The notes under the pieces: model-generated | Told to the model about the DNA's origin: nothing | Databases searched by the model: none | Seen by the model: the letters and a program-made list of their open reading frames with translations, nothing else | Made by a program: the position numbers and the translations under genes | NCBI RefSeq assembly: GCF_934307085.1 | Contig: NZ_CAKRCF010000020.1 | Location: 1 to 50,790 of the forward strand | Direction: 5' to 3' | Source: an uncultured Anaerobutyricum sp. | GTDB taxonomy: Bacteria; Bacillota; Clostridia; Lachnospirales; Lachnospiraceae | Length of the DNA stretch: 50,790 nt | In this document: positions 44,681-50,790 of the stretch, piece after piece | Layout of the letters: every line of letters begins with the position of its first letter | Position numbering within the stretch: position 1 is the first letter of the stretch

Positions 44681-44767
44681 TGTTTTTTCCTGCTGTTTTT
44701 TAATTGTTTGTGTTTAAATTACTCTTTTTCTTTTTATCTTACTTGTATAAATCGGAACTGTTATGAA

Positions 44768-45634
44768 TTATTTTCTTGTATTCCCTTCATCTTTAGTCAA
44801 AATCTTTGTTTCCTGAATCTGTTTTTTATATTTATGCGCTTCGGAAAGCTTCAGATATTTTAATGGAGTTATCCCACAGTATGCCTTAAAATCCCTGATA
44901 AATTGTGGCTGGTCATAATAACCAAGATACACTGCCGCATCGGTCATCTTATCCGGCGCCCCATAATTCAAGAATTCAAGCGTTCTTTGAAATTGAATAA
45001 TTTTGCAAAAAACCTTCGGAGAAAATCCCATTTCATCAATAAATACTTTATTGATATATCTCTCTGAATATCCAGTTTTTTCTCTTAACTCTGCAATTCG
45101 GATTTTTCCATCACTTTCATAGACTAAGCACTTCACTGCCCAGACAAGTTCTTCCTTTTCCACTGACTTTTTCTTTTCCCACTGGCGCATACTTTTTGTA
45201 TATTGCTGAAGGAAAACACGGATTCGCTGGTAAAAATCTTTCTGCTCTGCCATAAGCGGAATCAGTTTCTCATCAAGTACTATATCGGATAAAGGCACAC
45301 GTTCATCTGCCAGATCTTTCATCTTAGCACGAATAATTCCTGGCTGTACACCCGGCATAAACCGGACACCAAATACTTCTCGTCTGCCTCTCCATTCATG
45401 GGACGTAAATCGAAGAGGTGACCCACATGCATAGGCTTCTAAACCTTCCTGTGTGTACTCAAAAAATAAATCAATACACGCATCCGGCACGGCATTTAAC
45501 ATCTGCGGCTTCTCCACTTCAAATGTATAAAAATGAGAGATTCCCTGCTGTAAATAAACTTCCTGTCTGAAATTTTTTGAATCAAGCACAAAGTAAGGTT
45601 GTGTCGGTCGAAGTTTATCTTTTTTCCATAACAT
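44768..45634 (-). CDS. AraC family transcriptional regulator
   Basis: A 288-residue regulator. The C-terminal part (about 165-275) has the double helix-turn-helix: IRIAELREKTGYSERYINKV, then MTDAAVYLGYYDQPQFIRDF and CGITPLKYLKL. The N-terminal part (about 1-150) is a ligand-type domain of another kind than classic AraC arms, with the segment VFGVRFMPGVQPGIIRAKMK. It sits inside the locus between the DadA-like and cyclodeaminase-like genes. It has a candidate -10 box (TATAAT on the minus strand near 45757) in the 170-base gap ahead of it. It probably senses the locus substrate and controls the operon. Confidence 0.9.
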   Translation of the reverse strand: MLWKKDKLRPTQPYFVLDSKNFRQEVYLQQGISHFYTFEVEKPQMLNAVPDACIDLFFEYTQEGLEAYACGSPLRFTSHEWRGRREVFGVRFMPGVQPGIIRAKMKDLADERVPLSDIVLDEKLIPLMAEQKDFYQRIRVFLQQYTKSMRQWEKKKSVEKEELVWAVKCLVYESDGKIRIAELREKTGYSERYINKVFIDEMGFSPKVFCKIIQFQRTLEFLNYGAPDKMTDAAVYLGYYDQPQFIRDFKAYCGITPLKYLKLSEAHKYKKQIQETKILTKDEGNTRK

Positions 45635-45804
45635 ATCTTTCCCTGCTTTCCATACATTTTCTATATCTTTTATTTTCCTATTCTATTTTTCAAAACATCA
45701 CGGGAACTGTGTTATTATTTTACCGCTTAATTTCCTAAAAATCATATTCTCTTTTTCTATTATAATATAGAATCCTTTTATAGTTTAATAAAAATCACTT
45801 TTCC

Positions 45805-46938
45805 TTAGATTTTTGCCTTAAAACGATTATAATGTAATGCACTTAAATCTACGGTTGTAGTTCCTGTAGTGATTAATTCTGCAAGCTGATCGGACGCTCC
45901 CGGTGCAATACCAAATCCATGACCGGAAAATCCACAGGCAAGTACTAATCCTGGCACTTCCTCGACGTTGCCAAGTACCGGAACACCATCCGCACAGCGG
46001 TCCATCCAGCCCGCCCATGTTCTTACAATCTTCGCATCGGCAAGGTCTGGGAAATACTTCATGATACCACGACAGATACAAGGAGCTGTTTTACTATAGC
46101 AAATCGGAGTCCCGTTATCCTTTGTATAACCTTCCAGACCAGAAGAGCCACCAAATACAAAGGAACCATGTTTTGTCTGATGTCCGTAAAAGTCTGCTTC
46201 GGCAGTTCCAAGCATCTGGTCAAACATCTTTGGTTCTGCCTCTGTGACAAGTGCCTCAAGCATCGCTTTCTGCATTGGGATATCAATACCAACCGTAGCT
46301 GCAATTGCTCTTGATTCATAACCAGCCGCAAGAACTACTGTTTCTCCCTCAAAAACATCTCCAGATGCACAGACTACCTGACGAAGCTTTCCTTTTATTT
46401 TTCTTAATTCTACCACGGTTTCTCCAGAAATGAAATGCACTCCAAGCTTTCTTGCTGTTTTATAATAGCCAAGTGTTGTTGTCAGTGGATTGGCATGTCC
46501 GTCTGTCGGACACCAGCTCGCACAGGTTACTTCATCGGATAAATACGGATTAATGCGGCGCACTTCATCTCCGTCAATCATTTTTACATCCAGACCAACT
46601 TTTACTGCACGCTCAGTAAGTCCTGTGAGGATTTCTTTGTGCTTTTCTGTTTTTCCAAGTCTTAAGTTTCCGTCCTGATGGTATTCACAGTCTACCTCTA
46701 ATTCTTCGGAAAGTGTCGGCCAGAAATTTTTAATACCGTACATAACAAGCGGAAGTTCTCTTGGATCACGACCAGACTGACGGACACCCCCTCCGTTTCT
46801 GCTAGAGCCACCATTTCCGAAATGGTCGGAGCCCTCAAGACAAATGACGCTCACACCTCTTTTTGCCAGATAATAACTGATAGAACAACCAATAATTCCA
46901 CCACCGATTACTACGACTTCTGCTGTATGATTACTCAT
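45805..46938 (-). CDS. FAD-dependent amine/amino acid dehydrogenase, DadA/OoxB-like
   Basis: About 377 residues of the DAO/sarcosine oxidase beta family. EVVVIGGGIIGCSISYYLAK binds FAD. SSRNGGGVRQSGRDPRELPL (near 44-63) is characteristic of HcnC/OoxB/sarcosine oxidase beta-type subunits. The C-terminus has ACGFSGHGFGIAPGASDQLA, the late FAD contact. This should be the substrate-oxidising subunit, acting on a secondary amine or amino acid and passing electrons to the partner subunits. The start at 46938 overlaps the BFD protein end by 8 bases, with GGAGGG upstream. An in-frame ATG 36 bases earlier is not used. Confidence 0.92.
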   Translation of the reverse strand: MSNHTAEVVVIGGGIIGCSISYYLAKRGVSVICLEGSDHFGNGGSSRNGGGVRQSGRDPRELPLVMYGIKNFWPTLSEELEVDCEYHQDGNLRLGKTEKHKEILTGLTERAVKVGLDVKMIDGDEVRRINPYLSDEVTCASWCPTDGHANPLTTTLGYYKTARKLGVHFISGETVVELRKIKGKLRQVVCASGDVFEGETVVLAAGYESRAIAATVGIDIPMQKAMLEALVTEAEPKMFDQMLGTAEADFYGHQTKHGSFVFGGSSGLEGYTKDNGTPICYSKTAPCICRGIMKYFPDLADAKIVRTWAGWMDRCADGVPVLGNVEEVPGLVLACGFSGHGFGIAPGASDQLAELITTGTTTVDLSALHYNRFKAKI

Positions 46939-47269
46939 TTTTCTCACCCTCCTTTGTCTCATTTGCAAAAACATGCATCTCTATCGGACGCATCGGCACT
47001 CTTGATGTCGCCGGTTCTAATTCTGCAGGAGAAATTCCCAGTTCTCTTGCCACGATACCTTTTACTAATTTGGCACAGGTCTGCCCCTGGCAAAGTCCCA
47101 TACCAGTTCTTAAATATCTCCTGATTTCAGTGATCGTCCACATGCTCTCGTGAACGGCCTTTCTAATCTCGCCTTTTGTTACTTCCTCGCAACGGCAAAT
47201 CAGCATATCATCATCTGCCGCAGGGACAAATGGTCCAATGTCCCTTGATCTATCATTTACTGCGTTCAT
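46931..47269 (-). CDS. BFD-like [2Fe-2S] protein
   Basis: About 112 residues. The cluster-binding pattern is ICRCEEVTKGE (C-x-C) and, about 32 residues on, GLCQGQTCAKLV (C-x4-C), the BFD/Fer2_BFD arrangement. In HcnABC, octopine oxidases and some proline dehydrogenases such a domain bridges the two FAD subunits. In most of those it is fused or forms a small gamma chain, as here. The start at 47269 has AAGGAGGA upstream. A longer in-frame ATG at 47389 would add a poorly conserved 40-residue tail. Confidence 0.9.
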   Translation of the reverse strand: MNAVNDRSRDIGPFVPAADDDMLICRCEEVTKGEIRKAVHESMWTITEIRRYLRTGMGLCQGQTCAKLVKGIVARELGISPAELEPATSRVPMRPIEMHVFANETKEGEKNE

Positions 47270-47458
47270 AATCCATCCTCCTTGCTGCCAATTGCCACGT
47301 TTTATTGTTTGCTCTGATATTTTTATAACTACAATCTTTCCCGCGACATTTCCTATTGTAATACTCTTTCTTATCACATTTTCAGCCAAAATATTCTGCT
47401 TTTTTATACTTTTCTTTTTGGCATTACTTCAGAAATATTTATTGTAACCATTTTTATT

Positions 47459-49033
47459 TTAATATTTGAAAAATCGTGCTTTCATAGCATATTCTTTTGG
47501 CACGCACATTGTTAAAAGATTTGTCTTATCGTATACTTTCGTGCTTTTTACATTGACCACTTCCGCTTCGCAAACTTTTTCTCCATTACGTCCTAATGCC
47601 GCACCTTTCGTTCCCTTTTCCGGTAAAGGTAAAAATTCATACGGAATTGTAACCGTTGCCGTATCATCGCCACAATCTTCATCTACAAGGAAAATCGCCT
47701 GACCAGAACAGCTTGCTACACACATGCCACAGTTGATACACTGTGCATCTTCTACTACAATTGGAAGAGAAGTAATATTTTCTCCGATAGAAATACATCC
47801 TTTCGGGCAGGCATCCTGACATGGATTACATGGAATATTCTGTGTACATTCCATAACTGGATGAATGCCGATTCGATGTGTCACGCCCGGAAATCTCTCG
47901 ATTTCATCGTCTGCCACATAACCTTTCTTTAAAAGACTTTCGGAAATTGGAATTCCCTCTTCTGTTTTTTCAATCGCTTTTCCTCTGTTCTTTGGCGCAA
48001 ACATTCCCTGACGAAGACCATCTAACGCTTTATCAAGACTGGAAAGTTCTGCGTCCATCTCCTCTTTTTCCAAATAACCAAGATATTCGCAAGCCGCAAT
48101 TCCTGCCATTCTTCCTTCAATCATCGCTGAGGAAGCTTCCTCAATTCCTGATACATCGCCGGCCACAAAAATTCCTGGTAAAGAAGTTCTTCCATATTCA
48201 TCACAGATTGGAACCTGCCCGCCTCTCTTTGGATTGTCTTCCATCTCACAGCCAATCATTTTAAGAAGCTGTGACATTGGAGAAAGACCAACAGCAAGGC
48301 AAATCGTATCGATATCAAAATGTTTTTCTGTTCCCGGTATAAACTGGAAATGACTGTCTATCTCTGCAATCGTTACACCAGTAACACTCTCTTCTCCCTC
48401 TGCCTTTACAATCGTATGGGATAAATAAAATGGAACACCGGTTCTTGCCACCTTTGCTGCATGAACACCATAACCACCAACTCTTGGAGCGGCATCAACA
48501 AGGGCAACTACCTCACAGCCACACTGCATCAACTGGAAAGAAACAACCAGACCAACATTTCCAGAACCAAGCATTAACACTTTCTTTCCCGGAAGAACAC
48601 CATGCAGGTTCATCATCGTCTGAGCAGCTCCGGCACCGATAACACCCGGAAGTGTCCAGCCTGGGAAGGTAACCATATTTTCAGCTGCTCCTGTCGCAAC
48701 GATAATGGCATCTCCCTTAAAATGTGTAATCGCATCACCGATTTTTACAACGACTTCTTTTTCCTGATAAAGCCCGATTACCGTTGCATTAAGAACAACT
48801 TCAACGCCTGCTTCATCTGCTTCATCTAAAAGCTGCTGTCCAATCACAAAACCTCGAATCTTCGCTCTGTGTTCCTTTGAACCAAAAAACTTATGTATCT
48901 GCTTAAAGAGCTGACCTCCCGGCTTTTCATTCTCATCAAAAACAACTACTTTCATACCTCTTTTGGCTGCTTCAATCGCTGCGGACAGTCCGGATGGACC
49001 AGCTCCGACAATTATTAAATCATATCTTTTCAT
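47459..49033 (-). CDS. FAD/NAD(P)-dependent oxidoreductase with fused [4Fe-4S] domain, HcnB/OoxA-like
   Basis: A 524-residue protein. The FAD site LIIVGAGPSGLSAAIEAAKR opens the protein. A second dinucleotide motif VLMLGSGNVGLVVSFQLM is near 153-170, and GIFVAGDVSGIEEASSAMIE follows. The C-terminal 130 residues carry two Cys clusters: CTQNIPCNPCQDACPKG and CINCGMCVASCSG, a 2x[4Fe-4S] ferredoxin-like fold. It would take electrons from the DadA-like partner and deliver them to NAD or ferredoxin. The start has AAGGAGGA 7 bases upstream. It follows the [2Fe-2S] protein by 20 bases. Confidence 0.93.
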   Translation of the reverse strand: MKRYDLIIVGAGPSGLSAAIEAAKRGMKVVVFDENEKPGGQLFKQIHKFFGSKEHRAKIRGFVIGQQLLDEADEAGVEVVLNATVIGLYQEKEVVVKIGDAITHFKGDAIIVATGAAENMVTFPGWTLPGVIGAGAAQTMMNLHGVLPGKKVLMLGSGNVGLVVSFQLMQCGCEVVALVDAAPRVGGYGVHAAKVARTGVPFYLSHTIVKAEGEESVTGVTIAEIDSHFQFIPGTEKHFDIDTICLAVGLSPMSQLLKMIGCEMEDNPKRGGQVPICDEYGRTSLPGIFVAGDVSGIEEASSAMIEGRMAGIAACEYLGYLEKEEMDAELSSLDKALDGLRQGMFAPKNRGKAIEKTEEGIPISESLLKKGYVADDEIERFPGVTHRIGIHPVMECTQNIPCNPCQDACPKGCISIGENITSLPIVVEDAQCINCGMCVASCSGQAIFLVDEDCGDDTATVTIPYEFLPLPEKGTKGAALGRNGEKVCEAEVVNVKSTKVYDKTNLLTMCVPKEYAMKARFFKY

Positions 49034-49053
49034 CTCTGTATCCTCCTTACTGT

Positions 49054-49380
49054 CTACTGTTCTTCAAATGGTTTTGCACTTACACCATACTGTGTTCTTA
49101 CATCCATGGCTTCTTTTAACGGTGTGATACAGGTTCTCACATTCGGCACATTGTCAACAACCATAACACAGTCGGTACATCTTCCAATCGCACAAAAGAT
49201 ACCTCTCGGTTTGTGCTGCTTCTTCGTATATCTATGAACCATCACTCCATTTGCCTTTAAAGCGGCGGCAATTGGTTCTCCCTCAAATCCCTGTAATTCC
49301 TTTCCATCAAATGTAAAGGTCACTGGTCTGCCTTTTTCCTGAATCCCTAAAATCGGATGTTCCTTTATTCTTTCTGCCAT
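49054..49380 (-). CDS. [2Fe-2S] ferredoxin-like subunit, HcnA-like
   Basis: About 108 residues. The pattern CAIGRCTDCVMVV then C about 12 residues later (NVPNVRTC) is a plant-type [2Fe-2S] site, as in the small subunit HcnA/SoxA-N. VTFTFDGKELQGFEGEPIAA matches the beta-grasp opening of that family. The start at 49380 (MAERIKEHPI) follows AAAGGGTGAAAGAG. The preceding ATG would lie in the leader hairpin region and is not used. It is the first gene of the locus and is preceded by a terminator-like hairpin. Confidence 0.9.
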   Translation of the reverse strand: MAERIKEHPILGIQEKGRPVTFTFDGKELQGFEGEPIAAALKANGVMVHRYTKKQHKPRGIFCAIGRCTDCVMVVDNVPNVRTCITPLKEAMDVRTQYGVSAKPFEEQ

Positions 49381-49421
49381 AATCTCTTTCACCCTTTCCA
49401 AGATTTTTCGTATAAAAGAAA

Positions 49422-49456
49422 AGGAGCCTGAATGAGAAAATCTCATCCAGACTCCT
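49422..49456 (-). terminator. Terminator-like hairpin in the leader of the redox operon
   Basis: On the minus strand AGGAGTCTGGATGAGA pairs with TCTCATTCAGGCTCCT (16 pairs, two G-U) and is followed by TTTCTTTTAT. It stands about 40 bases before the start codon of the first gene. It looks like a transcription attenuator. Confidence 0.7.
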
Positions 49457-49535
49457 TTGTCTGTTTCGTTTTGTATGTTTTATAAGTCAAATTTTAGCAC
49501 AGATTCTTGAAAAAAATTGTAAAAATCGGAACGGA

Positions 49536-49643
49536 GCAAGGAGACGCCCACGAAGAGAGACTATCCCCTATATTTGTGACTTTAGTCGCGGCGGTTTGAA
49601 TGTTCGCTTAAATAGATTCTCTTCGGGCGGCTGACTTTGGCTA
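49536..49643 (+). repeat. Palindromic repeat family 1, copy C (truncated)
   Basis: Begins GCAAGGAGACGCCC and contains TATATTTGTGACTTTAGTCGC and GGTTTGAATGTTCGCTT, then jumps to the closing arm ATAGATTCTCTTCG and the end GGCGGCTGACTTTGGCTA. The right half of the inner hairpin is missing, so this is a deletion derivative that keeps an outer stem. Confidence 0.75.
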
Positions 49644-49922
49644 CTGGAGTATAGCCGGAATTCATATCGAAAAAATTTGATGAATTCTCCAAAAGATTAT
49701 CGTTTTTCAACAAATCAAATTTAAAATCTGATGCTACAAATTGATTAAGTATATTAAAAAAGAATATCATCAAAAATTTCATTAGGCTTCTGTATTCCAA
49801 TATAGCCCAAAGAGCATTGGTGAATATTGACAGAAAATCAAAATTTCATAGTACACCTTTACAGAAAAAAGATATATTTGTAGATAACAATAGGAAAAAT
49901 AAAAACTCTAATTTTGCTCCTA

Positions 49923-50074
49923 TAGCCAAAGAACAGCACCCAAAAAGAGAAGACACCTTATATTTGTGGCCTTAGAACGAGGATTGAATGCGAGCGCGGA
50001 GGCGAACATTCAACCCGCAAGTGATAAAGTCAAAGATATAGGGTATCTGCTCTCTTTCGGTGCGTCAGCTTGCC
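49923..50074 (-). repeat. Palindromic repeat family 1, copy D
   Basis: On the minus strand from GCAAGCTGACGC (50073 down) through GCGGGTTGAATGTTCGCC, GCTCGCATTCAATCCTCG and TTCTAAGGCCACAAATATA to GGGTGCTGTTCTTTGGC. Very close to copy A in its core, but with different outer arms. It lies just after the 3' end of the deformylase gene. Confidence 0.8.
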
Positions 50075-50088
50075 ACATAACTCAGAAT

Positions 50089-50499
50089 CTAAATAATTAT
50101 CCCCTCGCAGTGGTCCACCTCATGCTGTATAATCTGCGCCACCCAGCCTTTATACTTTTGATGCTGTTTTTTAAAGTGAATATCTTCATATTCTACCTCT
50201 ATCTCCTGATAGCGAATTGTCTTACGAACTCCCTTAAGAGACAAACAACCTTCTTCCGCTTCATATGGTTCTTTTTTACTTACAATCACCGGATTTAACA
50301 TCGCGATATTCGCAAATCCCATATTCACCGCAATAATTCTTTTATTTACCCCAATCATATTTGCTGCCATTCCTACACAGCCAACTTCATTTGCTTTTAA
50401 CGTATCAAGTAAATCCTGTACCACCTGCATATCGTCTTTTGTTGCAGGAACTGCTTTCTTTTTGAGAAATAAAACATCTCTCATAATTGGTCGAATCAT
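50089..50499 (-). CDS. def: Peptide deformylase
   Basis: A 136-residue metalloenzyme that removes the formyl group from new proteins. Metal motifs are intact: EGCLS (83-87) and HEVDH (126-130). The first motif, usually GxGLAAxQ, reads CVGMAANM (41-48), so the catalytic-site Gln is Met. Some clostridial short deformylases carry this variant, so activity may be altered rather than lost. The start follows AGGAGGA. It is a single-gene unit between repeats. A second, canonical deformylase may exist elsewhere in the genome. Confidence 0.9.
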   Translation of the reverse strand: MIRPIMRDVLFLKKKAVPATKDDMQVVQDLLDTLKANEVGCVGMAANMIGVNKRIIAVNMGFANIAMLNPVIVSKKEPYEAEEGCLSLKGVRKTIRYQEIEVEYEDIHFKKQHQKYKGWVAQIIQHEVDHCEGIII

Positions 50500-50539
50500 A
50501 ATTTATCCTCCTATCGAAATTCTAATTTGTTGATTTGAA

Positions 50540-50790
50540 CAGATGCTGTTGAAAAGGAATTTGTGATCAGATTGCATAGAGGACTTCTAAAAGAGAGACG
50601 AAATAATATCCCCTTTTTAAGCCTTTGTGCTGTGTAATTTTGACCATAGAAACTTCGCATTCGTTACTGCGAAGTTTCTGCTTTACTGGGCAAAATGGAA
50701 CATTTAGCACAACAGTTCAAAAAGGGGATATTATTTCGTCTCTCTGTTCAATATTACTTCTGGTAATCTGACTACTTATTCTTCACCAGC
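50540..50790. repeat. Palindromic repeat family 2, copy 2 (runs off window edge)
   Basis: The outer stem 50592-50618 pairs perfectly with 50719-50745 (27 bases). The inner stem AGAAACTTCGCA (50648-50659) pairs with 50668-50679. The core blocks TTTGTGCT, AATTTTGACCATAG, CTGCTTTACTGGGCAAAATGG and TTTAGCACAAC match copy 1. The right end (50769-50790) resembles the inverted left end of copy 1 (GAATAAGTAG). The copy may continue beyond the window. Confidence 0.85.

Larger units (their letters stand above)
49381..50088. other. Gene-free stretch with two repeat copies (708 bases)
   Basis: Contains, in order, the leader hairpin of the redox operon (49422-49456), a truncated family 1 copy on the plus strand (49536-49643), about 280 AT-rich bases, and a full family 1 copy on the minus strand (49923-50074). 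The two copies are in opposite orientation. A 72-codon frame at 49582-49800 lies partly in the first copy and is not convincing. Confidence 0.6.

Noticed and set aside
43547..49380. Reading the redox locus as a tyramine oxidase or as a cyanide-forming HcnABC system
   Set aside because: The subunits share family with HcnABC, but that family also covers opine, proline and sarcosine enzymes. The extra cyclodeaminase-like protein, permease and [4Fe-4S] domains argue for amine or amino acid catabolism in an anaerobe. Neither named product can be supported from sequence.
49582..49800. Minus-strand frame of 72 codons near the deformylase
   Set aside because: It overlaps repeat copy C, has an AT-rich random composition, and has no ribosome site or recognisable domain.

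Overview
The window comes from a low-GC Firmicute, most likely a gut Lachnospiraceae. The support is the sporulation genes yqfC and yqfD, the clostridial gene order rimP-nusA-ylxR-ylxQ-infB-rbfA-nrnA-truB, strong AGGAGG ribosome binding sites, a fused pyruvate carboxylase, and a PduB-like microcompartment shell protein. An Anaerobutyricum or Eubacterium hallii type relative is my best guess, not a proven assignment. Almost everything lies on the minus strand. Only the shell protein, a flavodoxin-like protein and a TetR regulator are on the plus strand.

Layout, left to right. 1-63: the start of a response regulator, cut by the window edge. 243-1905: an ACT-domain protein and a PFL (UPF0210) protein, a conserved pair of unknown role. 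2049-6163: polA, coaE and a WalJ-like metallo-hydrolase. 6367-6708: a small zinc-finger membrane protein. 6860-13141: pyruvate carboxylase with M16 and M18 peptidases, divergent from a lone BMC-T shell protein (13340) and an FMN reductase-like protein (14346). 15335-15949: a cytidylate kinase-like protein. 16584-24893: ribF and the large translation and RNA operon from rimP to truB, with a clear promoter and a leader hairpin. 25051-30542: an MMPL exporter and an exported coiled-coil protein, divergent from a TetR regulator; two palindromic operators sit on the two promoters. 30758-36748: folate, UPF0291 and flavoprotein genes, then ybeY and phoH. 36822-38461: yqfD and yqfC. 38815-40981: dihydroxyacetone kinase dhaK-dhaL-dhaM. 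41361-41537: rpsU, a 58-residue gene. 41682-49380: an amine or opine dehydrogenase locus. 50089-50499: a peptide deformylase.

The most interesting locus is 41682-49380. Four redox subunits resemble the hydrogen cyanide synthase, octopine oxidase and heteromeric proline dehydrogenase family: a [2Fe-2S] ferredoxin-like protein, an FAD/NAD protein with two fused [4Fe-4S] clusters, a BFD-type [2Fe-2S] protein and a DadA-like FAD protein. They are followed by an AraC regulator, an ornithine cyclodeaminase-like protein, a PII signalling protein and an APC amino acid permease. The set resembles agrobacterial octopine catabolism (oxidase, cyclodeaminase, transporter, regulator) rebuilt for an anaerobe. 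The likely job is uptake and oxidation of a secondary amine or N-substituted amino acid, with PII gating the permease. The substrate cannot be read from the sequence.

The intergenic DNA carries two families of long palindromic elements. Family 1 has four copies (89-228, 15086-15276, 49536-49643, 49923-50074). Family 2 has two copies (38540-38799, 50540-50790). In each family the core is conserved while the flanking stems change. In family 2 the paired arms change together, so base pairing itself appears to be selected. There is also a perfect 47-bp hairpin at 30636-30735, and two short elements with related terminal inverted repeats at 6759-6836 and 16217-16581. I saw no tRNA, rRNA, CRISPR array, prophage or intact insertion sequence.
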